64,000 nucleotides of DNA, taken from the NCBI GenBank assembly GCA_036346405.1, contig CM070551.1, forward strand, positions 58,980,488-59,044,487, read 5' to 3'. Positions 45,433 to 54,941 of the stretch are shown here, in pieces. This stretch comes from Phyllostachys edulis. Taxonomy: Eukaryota > Streptophyta > Magnoliopsida > Poales > Poaceae. Numbering within the stretch: position 1 is the first letter of the stretch; each line of letters starts with the position of its first letter. A model generated the notes under the pieces. That model did no database searches. It was given only the letters and a program-made list of their open reading frames with translations, and was not told the origin of the DNA. A program made the position numbers and the translations under genes.

Positions 45433-46447
45433 CTATTGGCATAATGTCCCGTCTCGTTGCAGTGGAAACAGGTTACTACTGCTGCAGATGAAGTTGGGTT
45501 TTTCTGCTGGAACTGGCCTCTAGTTGAGTTGTTGCGGAAACCGGAAGTGTTGGGGCGCTGCGGCGGAGGTGGGGTTCTGGACGTAGAGGATTGGAATCTT
45601 CCACGCTGCGGTGGTTGGGGTTGAGCGAGGCGAGGTTTGGATTGTCCTCCAGCATTAAACTTTTGCGCAGCCATCCTTCGCTTGCGGTTCTCCATCTCTG
45701 TATGTTTGGCTTCCTGGCGAATTGCTTTGTCCACCAATTGTTGGAAGTCAGTGAAATCCAGGGAAATCAGTTGGACAGATATCTCATCATTCAGTCTTTC
45801 CATGAACTTTTCCTGCCTGTCTTCATCCTTGGCTACGTCATGCGGGGCGTAGCGAGCAAGTTGGTTGAACTTATGCAAGTACTCGCTCACCGAGCGGTTG
45901 CCTTGGCGAAGCACACTGAATTCCTTATTTTTCAATGCCATCATCCCTGCGGGAATGTGAGCATGATGGAAAGCTCGCACAAACTCTTCCCAAGTAATAG
46001 CTTGAGCGTTGGCATGGGTGATGCAGAGATTGTCCCACCACTCCGAAGCGGGACCACCGAGTTGATGAGCGGCAAAAAGTACCCTTTCACGATCCGAGCA
46101 CCGAGTGATATCCGCTTTTCCCTATGGCACGGAGCCAATCGTCGGCGCCCATAGGTTCAAGGTCTTCTTGAAAACGCCGGAGGACGATCTCTCATGAACT
46201 CCGACATCGCCGACCTCTGCGGAGGTGGAGGTGGAGGTGGAGTGTGAGTTGCGGTTTGCATGTGCTGCATGCTGCTAAGCGACTGGGCCAGCAAACTCAT
46301 CATATGCGTCTGGTGTGCCATTTATTGACGCCAGCTAGGTTCTTCAGTTGGTGGAGGTGGTGGCTGCTGGACGGGATTTTCCTGAAAATCCGCATTCTCG
46401 TTTCCACGGCCTTGAGCACTGCCGCTGCCGGTACGGGTGGTCACCAT
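45330..46447 (-). pseudogene. gag: B gag
   Basis: Starts M-V-T-T-R-T-G-S-G, the usual Tekay Gag beginning, with one TAA early on where relatives have CAA. A frame change lies before 45980. From there 216 codons are open: the core with V-S-E-Y-L-H-K-F-N-Q-L-A-R-Y, a Pro/Gln-rich linker and a CX2CX4HX4C knuckle (C-F-H-C-N-E-T-G-H-Y-A-N-R-C). The protease frame overlaps its end. Confidence 0.85.
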
Positions 46448-46656
46448 CTGTTAGATGTTTCTAAGGATTTTAGAAGAGAGATAGAAAGAAAGTTCTAAAA
46501 GGGGGTAATTTCTAAGTAGCCCAAGAACAAACACAAGACAAAGAGCCAAAATTTTCTAAAATAATTTTATTATTTTATTTTATTCTTTGATTATGGCTAT
46601 CACAAGAGTAACGATAGCTCATAACTCATGTCTAACGTTTACAATATGGGAAACCA

Positions 46657-47238
46657 CTAAGGGGTGATTGGGGTATAATCCGGCTCACTAGAGCTACCCT
46701 CTCCTACCTTGTAGTTAGCTAGCTCTTCTTCCACTGCCTTCAGCCTTTCTTCTGCATCTTGCAGGCTATCTTGAGCGGCACGCAGGTCATCTAGAGCGTT
46801 TCCATAAGCATAGTCCATTGCCTTGCACAGGTTCACCTGATGCGTAAGCTCAGGAGAGTCCTCATCCTCGGCTGGGCAAAAGATGCTGTCCAACCGGGTC
46901 GGGATGTGCATTGGATGGTAGTGGAACTCGGAGCCGTGAAACCGATTGTTGTAGGTGTAGCGGAGGCGTCTTGTGCCTTCTCTGGCTGCGTCTTGAATGC
47001 CTTCGGCGAAGGTGCCACGTCTTATTGGAGCGTCGATGATGTGGAAGTCCGTGTTTGGGTTATGGTTGGTGTAGAGAATCACTTCAACCCTCCAGCGATA
47101 TTGGCTTCCCACTTCATACTGGTACCCTTGATAGGTTGGTCTTTCGTTGTAGTCCAGGTGTTGCATCATCTTCCAAAGAAGTGCAGCCCAATGTCCTGCG
47201 AAAATTCCGTGGGAGATCCGGGTTGGTTTTTCGGCCAT
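46657..47238 (-). CDS. Intact 193-codon ORF between PBS and gag of element B, unknown function
   Basis: Same strand as gag, 144 bases inside the primer site and 210 bases before gag. It starts M-A-E-K-P-T-R-I-S-H-G, with TTGTAG directly before the ATG, which also looks like a splice acceptor. Residues 1-130 are aromatic- and Arg-rich without a motif I recognise. Residues about 155-183 form a heptad-like coiled coil (D-D-L-R-A-A-Q-D-S-L, then A-E-E-R-L-K-A-V-E-E-E-L) and the tail is acidic and Ser-rich. No signal peptide or membrane segment is visible. It has no stop, while gag-pol around it is broken, and no counterpart lies in the leaders of A2 or C. I have a faint memory of similar unnamed grass proteins but cannot verify it. 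Confidence 0.7.
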   Translation of the reverse strand: MAEKPTRISHGIFAGHWAALLWKMMQHLDYNERPTYQGYQYEVGSQYRWRVEVILYTNHNPNTDFHIIDAPIRRGTFAEGIQDAAREGTRRLRYTYNNRFHGSEFHYHPMHIPTRLDSIFCPAEDEDSPELTHQVNLCKAMDYAYGNALDDLRAAQDSLQDAEERLKAVEEELANYKVGEGSSSEPDYTPITP

Positions 47239-47381
47239 CTACAATTTTAGAGAAGGAGATGAGTTAGTAACTGTTTTTAAAGAGAAAGGTTGAGAAGACT
47301 CTTGGATAGACCCAAAATAGTTGTAGTTTTCGAAAATAAGTCCTTAAGGCATTTTCTAAGGTCACGACCTACAGTTGATAT

Positions 47382-47394
47382 GGCTCTGATACCA
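47382..47394 (-). other. Primer binding site of B
   Basis: The reverse strand reads TGGTATCAGAGCC four bases inside the LTR end, a perfect tRNA-iMet type site. Confidence 0.9.
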
Positions 47395-48030
47395 CTTTTG
47401 TCGAACCCGGGAGCGAAGGATCCCGAATTCTCTGTGTTCATACACTAGTCCAGGATTTCTAGTGTACACAGTTAAACAAAAGTGATAATCAAAACATATC
47501 ACGTACTTTATTAATAATTATTCAAAGTCAATTACAAAAGGGCCTGAGGCCAAAACAAACACAGCGGAAAGTAAAGCAGTAGTAGTAAACCCAACGATTC
47601 GCCACAGGCAATCGTCTGGGGAGCGTGGCCTAAGCATCGATGTCCTCACCGTCTCGATAGAGGTCTTCTCCTGAATAAAGATTATTCAGCAAGAGTAAGC
47701 ACTACTACCGTGCTTGCAAGTTACACCCGTCAAATAACAGATTGAATGCATGCATAAGGTAAACAAGGGGTAATGGCAGGGTTTATTTGCACAAAGCAGC
47801 ATTTTCAAATTAAATAATCATATTAATTTCCAAGGCCATTTTATACTATACCTAAAATCAGATTTTAAATAACAGTTTTATAGTGTGGATAACCTCCAGA
47901 CTTAAATGGTGAAGGATACCCTCCTATCACTTGGCTAACCGCCCGATTTTCCCATATGGATTAACCATCCAAAACCATCTGTTGAAACCATTTTGAAACC
48001 AAAACAAATCTAACTTGGAGTGGCTTTGCT

Positions 48031-48092
48031 AGCATGTCCATGACCGCGGACGCGGCTATTCAAATAGTTTTCTACTCTGCAGAGTTTGTACA
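48031..48092 (-). other. Conserved downstream LTR block (family B, 5' LTR)
   Basis: Counterpart of 39186-39243; CTGCAG, TTTGAATAGCC and CATGGACATGC in order on the reverse strand. Confidence 0.55.
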
Positions 48093-48874
48093 GCTTTACC
48101 CACAAGAGATAATATGCTTTTTGTGTCGGCCAACCCACGCTTCCTAAGGCGTGTGACAAAGCAATTATCACAAGGCCGTTACAATGATCTACCTCAAAGT
48201 ACTCATGCCCGCTAAGGTTTAAGCTTCCATTGATGGACTGTCCTCCCGAGCCCCTCTTGCGCCAAAGGGACTATAGTCTAACCGACACCCACACATACAA
48301 CATGGCACAAATATCTATGAGGTATCCCAAATTAATAAGCCAGGTCTTGCCCATACAAGACATGTGGTGGTACGGTAAGGCGTAGCAACATACGCTCAAA
48401 GACCGGTCCTTAATTGACTTGGGCGTCTTTCGAAATCAAACCCTGGGTCTTAATCTTAACCAGATTAGGCCCGTGCATAAACCTGCACCCACCATACATC
48501 CGTTTCGCCCAAGTCCAAACCATTTTGCTTTTATTTTAGTAAAGACCATCTTTACAAAACTCTATGGTAAAACAATACCATAGATTTTAAGTTAAAACCA
48601 ATTTGTATTGATTTGGCTAAATTTCCCCAAAATCAAAATCATGGTCTAAGCATTTGCTAAGCACGTGAGTTTTAACCATACTAGTTTGTCTATTGGTGAC
48701 AAAGGATTGGCATATCAATGTTCAAGATTGGCCATACAATGACAGTTGGGATATCTAAACATTTAAACAGGGTATTAAAATAATTGACTAAAAATATGCA
48801 TGCAATAATAAATTTAAAAATTGAATTAAATAACTTTAAAATAGTAGGTGCAACATGGTCAAAGTGTAACTTGC

Positions 48875-48937
48875 CTTCGTTGAAGTCCTGAAACTCTAAC
48901 TCCTCTGAAGGATCTACCTCTCCGGAATCGTCAAAGT
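48875..48937 (-). other. Exon-like cassette in B 5' LTR (63 nt)
   Basis: Apparently unchanged from the cassette at 40028-40090, with the same acceptor-like and GC-type donor-like borders. Confidence 0.45.
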
Positions 48938-49658
48938 CTATACGCGAAAGTACGACAAATTCAAATAAATCCAAAAAGACAAATCAAACTAACTCCAAAT
49001 GAAATAATTTTATTTGATTTAGCTAGATAATAGTTTTATAAGATTTTAGCAATTTGAATCACTCAAGTTGAAGTTGAGGTTCAAAAGATATGAATTTTAC
49101 AAGTTTTGACCTAAATTTCCAATTTAAAAGGTTTCTAAATTTAAATACAGATTCAAAAGAACTTAAAATTAAATAATTTTGGTTTAGTTAGCTAGATAAT
49201 GATTTTACATGAATTTATAAATTTGAAACACCCAATTTGGAGATTGGATGCAAAAGTTATGAATTTTACAAGTTTTAAACCTAAATCAGATTTTTATTTC
49301 ATTTAAGGATTTATTTTCCCGAAGGAAATCCCGATTTATTGCGCAATCATGGCGCCACTCAGGAATGAGTGATCGACACCGGCCCCACCGCATGTGACAA
49401 AGACGTCACTAACAAGTGGGCCCCATGGTCATTGTCTTGAGGGTTATGCACGCTACCGGCGCAGCGTTTGATGGCGTGGCGCCACGCCGGACTGTGTTTG
49501 AGATGTGGTCATGGGTCGGCAGGACGACGGCACCGGAATCGGAGAAGAACGAAGCTCGACCGCCGGTAAGGAAACTCGAAATCCCGGCACTACGGAGGAG
49601 GAGGGGAGCAATGGGTGGTGGTGTTGTGAGGCGGTGGAGGAGGCGCTCCCGAGGGTCC

Positions 49659-49666
49659 CTTTTATA
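49659..49666 (-). promoter_or_regulatory. TATA box of B 5' LTR
   Basis: Reverse-strand TATAAAAG. This is the copy that would drive the full-length B transcript. Confidence 0.65.
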
Positions 49667-50500
49667 GGGCGCGGGCGTGGCCGGAGCTTCGTAACGCCCA
49701 AGAAGGACCGCGCGGTACCTCGGAGAGAAATCAGGGATTGAGGGCGTTTGGATGGAAAGCGGAGGCCGTGTCGGAGGCGGCGGCGATCAAGGAATTTAAA
49801 GCGCGCGCAATCGGAGGAGATGCGGCCAGATTCGTTCACGTATGGAAGGTCTTTGAATTGCTTCAATGGCGGCCGCGTGCGCGAAGAAGGAAAGCGGCGA
49901 GGAAGAAGAAGGAAAGGGAGAAGATGACGCGGGCGTGTTAGATTTTAAACGAACGGCTACGACGCAAAGCGTATCAGCCGCTAGATCGTAATCCAACGGT
50001 GGCGATATAACAAGGCGGTACGCTCTAACTTGAAAGGGTATGGGTGCTTGTGGGCCGTCGGATTTAGATCTGATGGTTCACAGTGCGGGGAGGTAAAAAC
50101 ATGCGGTGAGAGATGGCCGTTGGATTTAAATCCAACGATTTAATTTAACGAGCGTCTTGATGGAGCAGTCACATGAGAGTTTTTGGGCCACCAGATTTGG
50201 CCCGATTCTTCGTTTAGGGTTTTTCTTTGATTTTCTAATTGATTTAATTCAGATAATTCAAAGAGGCTTTAGAAAATAGCAAATGAATTCCAAAAATTCT
50301 AGAAAAATTCACAAAAATTCCTAGAATCATTTTGGACTTAAATAAAATAATTTCAACTTAAACTTGGTAATAGTTTTTGTATTTAAATTTGTTTTAGCTT
50401 TATGGTTATTAATAAAAGCTTTAAGAGAATTGAGAAAACCACCAAAATAAATAAGTTTTAAATTTTCTCAAAAATTGAAATTTTGGGTTGTTACAGGTTG

Positions 50501-50853
50501 GAGCCGTGCCATCTTCAACAGCTTCGCCATCAGGAAGCTGTTGGAGTTTGCGTCATCCTCAACCTCCTCACCGACGAAGAAGTCTGCTGGAGTTCGCACC
50601 ATCCTCGACCTCTGTTGGAGTTCTTTCGTGACTTTCTCCAGCATCTTCCCTTGTTCCGGTGAGTTCCTTATCCTGTTTTCGTTCGTTTGGAACCCTTTTG
50701 TTGAGATCTTCCTCTTTGGGGGTCAAGGCCTCCCTTTTGGGGCGATACCTCCCTCCCCGTCTGGACCACCTCTTGATCTTTTTGCAAAGACCACCTCTTG
50801 GTCTTTTGCAAAAACCACCCTCTCGGCCATGACCTCCTCTCGGCCATGACCAC
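50501..50853 (+). repeat. 3' LTR of A2, second segment
   Basis: Continues the A2 LTR after B. It matches the 5' LTR from 16986 onward (50541 equals 16986), including the donor-like GTGAGT (50659) and the GGTCTTT/AAAGACC hairpins. It stops where the D LTR begins, so the cassette and the LTR end are not in this copy within the window. Confidence 0.85.
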
Positions 50854-52889
50854 TGTAACATCCCAAAGTTCTGTTACCAAAATGAAAATAAATAAAGATA
50901 TTATTTTGTTGAATTTTCTGGCTGTCGAAGTTCTTTCTTGATTTTCTGCAATTTAAAAAGAGTTTTCTTTGTTAAAAGGAAAGAAAAGAAAAATTAATTA
51001 TCTGATTTCCTGGTTGTAAAGTCAAAATGAAAATTTTTGGAATTTTCTGAGATTTTATTGGATTTAAAGTGAAAAGTAAAATTTTAAGTAATTTCTGGAA
51101 TTTTAAAAGCTTTCCCTAATTATTTTAAAGCCAAAATAAATTATGTGCAAAAAACTAGTATCAATTATAAGTTGGAAATATTTTTATTAAGTTCAAAATA
51201 ATTCTAGGAATTTTTGAGAATTTTCTAGAATTTTTGAACTCTATTTGCTATTTTCTAAAAATCTATTTGATTTATTGGTTTGTTTTTAAATCCGAAAATC
51301 CAAGAATTTGTTCGGACCGTCCGAACTTATGAACAGGAACTTTGCACAGTACATGTGAACAGTGTTTTGTGCACGTTCGGACCGTTCGGTCATTTTCTTT
51401 TTTTTTCTTTTACGCTGAAAACTTCAAAAAGTCATATCTAATTCATTTCAACTCCAAATCAAGTGAAATCAATTTTGAAAATTTTCATTTTAAATGTACT
51501 TTATTTTAAATTAGGTTTCAAACTTGTATTTGGCCCAGAAAATATAGTTTTTGGAATTTGATCTTTAAACCGAATTATTTTGACACTAGAAAATGCTTTA
51601 ACTTTGAAAATTCATAGAAAATGTTTCTGAAGTCCAAATGAGTTGAACCAAATTATTTTGGTCTTATAATATTATTCTGTGTTTTATCCTTGAAAAATCT
51701 TGGCCAAACTCTCCCAGCGATCGCGGGCGAATATTCCCGTTCGTTGGATGAGTTCTTCCCAGATGGGTTGATTCCGTTCACCCATTCCAAAATCATAGTT
51801 TCAATTCAAAACCTTGTTCCAAAATCAAATATCATTGCGACCAACTCTGGATTCAAATTCTTATTTTGAATTCATCTCATATTCAAATTTCAGCCGAATT
51901 TAAAAATTCAAATTGAAATTTGAATTTGAATTTTCTCCGAAATGGAAATTTTAAAGTTTCATTTCAATTACTGACTGAAATTTTTCCCTTCTTTCTTCTC
52001 CTTTTTTTCTTTCCTTTCCTTTCTTTCTCTCTCCTCCTTTCTTGCTCACGTGAAGAGTTTTCTTCTTCCTGGTGCTTATGTACAGAGAGCATATGTACAC
52101 GCATGCAGCCATTAATGGCAACCAAGCTTTTCAAAACCCATTATTTCCTCCCCATTTCTTCACGAAAATGGTGGCATTCAATTCCCGGTCATCACCTTCC
52201 CCATTTTAGGCCATTAATCCCTTCCATAATCACCCCAATCCCCAAATCACCGCCACGGACCCGTTAAAAGCTTCTTGCGCCGCACGAAGCCCCGTCACCA
52301 CCCTCGCCCTATAAATAGCAGCACCGGGTGCGCATCTCTCATCTCATCCCTCTCACGAAATCTTAGCTCCTCCCTCCCTTCCTCCTAGACACAGTCAAGC
52401 TTTTTGTTCCACCAACCGATCGCCGTCTTCCACCTCTAGCGCCCTCGTCAGTGGAGCTCCTCCGCCTCCGTCTCCACCACAAGCATCGCAACGTCGTGCT
52501 CTACACGGTGCACCCTTCCTCTTCGCCGGAACATCGCCGGAGCGTCGCCGCCCCGTGCACTGTTGAGACCGTCGCCACCGCTGACAGCCTCTCACCACGC
52601 CGCCGCCTCCCACAGCTTCGCCTTGGGGTAATCCACTCATTCTTCCTATCCCCAGCCATCTCTCTCTTTTACTTCACTAGTGCCACCATTTTTCTCCATG
52701 CTTGAGAGCTCCAGTTGTCTTGTGTTCTGTGGAAGAAGACAATCTCTGATACTCTTTTATCTAGTCTTTCCTTCATACCTTTGTACATGATCACCGCTTT
52801 CTTGATCTAGTTCAGATCTTGCTATTCTTCTCTTGATGTATAGCCATTTGTTGCTTCGCTTTTATTCAAGCGCAAAATAGCATGCTATG
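50854..52889 (+). repeat. LTR of gypsy element D, interrupted by SIRE
   Basis: Starts TGTAACATCCC, so plus orientation. An AT-rich U3 holds a 17-bp palindrome (51310-51326) and a partial copy (51375-51391), a CT-rich tract (51985-52040) and a TATA box. It is cut at 52889 by the copia element; the rest must lie beyond the window. No coding region recognised. Confidence 0.7.
52310..52317 (+). promoter_or_regulatory. TATA box of the D LTR
   Basis: TATAAATA followed by GCAGCACCGGG, then a C-rich leader, on the plus strand as expected from the LTR orientation. Confidence 0.65.
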
Positions 52890-53105
52890 TGTTGGACCTA
52901 AAAGGCGACTAGAGGGGGTGAATAGAGCACGCTCACTTTTTCTCAAAAGATGGATTCAAATCGTAATTCGCAAATCACTCCAATAGCTATGGAAGCTATG
53001 AAGATGAATGCTCAAACGCAGTGGAAGACTTGTAATGAAACCACTCCTAAACCCTCAAAATACAAAGAAGAACTCCTGAAGAAATTACGAAAAATCGGGG
53101 CAAAA

Positions 53106-53224
53106 GGTACTACCATCATTGTAAGTGCGGTACTACCTTTTACGTCTTGGTACTACCGTTGTTGTAAATGCGGTACTACCAAGATCATGCAGTACTACAG
53201 CAGCAAAAATCTTGGTACTACCTT
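53106..53224. repeat. GGTACTACC repeat cluster 1, 3' LTR
   Basis: Several copies of a GCGGTACTACC motif at roughly 20-30 bp spacing. Part of the unit, GCGGTA-N-TACCGC, is a perfect palindrome. The counterpart in the 5' LTR (62341-62458) has more intact copies. Confidence 0.75.
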
Positions 53225-53792
53225 TTGTCCCGACGATGAACAGAATCACCAAAACGAAGACGAAAATCGACGTAACTTTTAAACCGTGAGGCCAAACTCC
53301 ACCAAATTTGGAACACACCTTCCTAAGGATATTAGGAACCTATTCCAATCGACGATTGCAACAAATCAAAACAGGGTTCCTATCTTTTTCAGTTTGATCG
53401 AAGAAGGGTCAAAAACTAGGTCAAACCGAAAAACATGATCTAGCAACTTGCTCGTGGGTGATTGATGATCAAGATGATCCTAGATGGGTTCCCACATGTC
53501 ACAGCAAGCTAAATCACGAAGAGAAACCAATCAAAAACTCGCGGATCAAAGAAATCCCCAAAATCACGAAATATAGGGCAAGAACGAAAAGAGACTCAAT
53601 TTGGGAATCTTGCTTGGATTGATTTCGTGATTGATGTTTGGATTACAGCTACTCCATCAAGGGTAGCAAAGCTCTAATCAAGAGCACACAATCAATCCTC
53701 TCTAGAACCCTAATCTCCACACCTAGCCAAAACAAAACTAGGGTTTCACAAAATAGCAAAAGGGTTGTAGGAGGTGCAGCCACCCCCTCTTC

Positions 53793-53800
53793 TATTTATA
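53793..53800 (-). promoter_or_regulatory. TATA box of SIRE 3' LTR
   Basis: The reverse strand reads TATAAATA followed by GAAGAGGGGG. The counterpart in the 5' LTR is at 63028-63035. Confidence 0.68.
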
Positions 53801-54350
53801 GTGGAGACTTAGACCTTCTAGAGAAACTAACCATAATGGGCCCCCGTTAAGCCCACACACAAACGGGTCACATACGCACGTCTTTTAAAGCGTCGTCTTC
53901 ATCTGCTGGCACTCGCTGCCGCCACGTGTGGTTGATCAACGGCTCTCATCATGTCGGCAAGTCTCTCCCATCCGGCTCCCACCAGAACCACCATGGCACT
54001 TGCACCGACCCCCGCGCCGCTTGATCCAACCAGTCGCACCGAACTGCCCGTTCGGTCACCATTGTCCATTCTGTGCCACGCTTGACTCCATTGACCTCAC
54101 CCGGCATCCCCGATCGTTCTGGACCTCAGCTCTCCAAGCCTAGTCCCGATCATCCTCGCCGCTGACTGTCGTTGGCCTCCAAGCTACCTGCACACCAATA
54201 GACAAAGAAATCGAATCCGGGAACAAGTTCTTCACAACTTGACCCACGTTAGTCAAAACATGCATCATGCAACACATATGCCATGAAACCCATGAACTTG
54301 ACCTAACCCATAACCATTTTACCAAGATGGCCCAACTTGAAAATGCAATC

Positions 54351-54800
54351 GGTACTACCGCTGTGTTAAGGCCGGTACTACCGCACTGCGGTAGTACCGC
54401 ACCCATAACTGCGGTCGTACCGCTCCTTAAGGAAATTCAAAACTTCCCAAAAACACCTGTTCTGGAAAAACCATACCGCTCACACGCGGTCATTCCGTCA
54501 TGCGGTACTACCGGCAACCATAGCGCGGTACTACCGCTCCTCGAGAAATCCAAAACACAAGTTACACTCGTTCTGGAAAAACCATACCGCTCAACACGCG
54601 GTCGTTCCGACATGCGGTACTACCGGCAGCCATAGCGCGGTACTACCGCTCTTCGAGAAATCCAAAACACAAGTTACACTCGTTCTGGAAAAACCATACC
54701 GCTTTACTTGCGGTAATACCTCCCAGCGGTACTACCGCCAAACACAAGCCGGTACTACCGCATCGCGGTAGTACCGCGAATTACACGCCGGTACTACCGA
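54351..54800. repeat. GGTACTACCGC palindrome array, 3' LTR
   Basis: More than ten copies of CGGTACTACCG or its partner CGGTAGTACCG. They alternate with a spacer of about 95 bp containing GTTCTGGAAAAACCATACCG, which is itself repeated three times (near 54460, 54569 and 54680). Confidence 0.82.
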
Positions 54801-54927
54801 TTATCCTAACACTTGCTGAAAACAGGATTTCAACAAAACCGAAAACGATCGTTTCGACAAACCAAAGAAGCTATTGCCAATTGTACCATCACATTAAGAT
54901 CGTGAGCATATCCCCATGATATCCACA

Positions 54928-54941
54928 ATCTCCCCCTTGAT
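54928..54941 (-). other. Polypurine tract of SIRE-type element
   Basis: Reverse strand CATCAAGGGGGAGAT directly before the LTR start TGTGGATATC. Confidence 0.82.

Larger units (their letters stand above)
38554..50495 (-). mobile_element. Tekay-type chromovirus B, full length, 11.9 kb
   Basis: Minus strand, with both LTRs, primer site, polypurine tract and an exact 5-bp target duplication GGTTG (38549-38553 and 50496-50500). It is inserted in the 3' LTR of A2. From right to left: 5' LTR 47399-50495, PBS, an extra ORF, gag, protease, RT, RNase H, integrase, chromodomain, PPT, 3' LTR 38554-41952. gag-pol carries several stops and frameshifts, while the extra ORF is open throughout. Confidence 0.94.
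47399..50495 (-). repeat. 5' LTR of B
   Basis: 3,097 bp and shorter than its partner by about 310 bp in the GC-rich part (around 49349-49540). Otherwise it is a very close match. Right end TTGTTACA is followed by the target duplication GGTTG. Confidence 0.92.
52890..54927 (-). repeat. 3' LTR of SIRE-type element
   Basis: 2,038 bp from TGTTGGACC to ATATCCACA. It holds two clusters of the palindrome-based repeat (53106-53224 and 54351-54800) and a reverse-strand TATA at 53793-53800. Confidence 0.92.

Noticed and set aside
49453..49866. 137-codon minus-strand ORF in the B 5' LTR, and overlapping plus-strand ORFs at 40547-41406
   Set aside because: They are GC-rich LTR leader frames on both strands at once, and they are disrupted by the indel between the two LTRs, so they are not maintained as protein.
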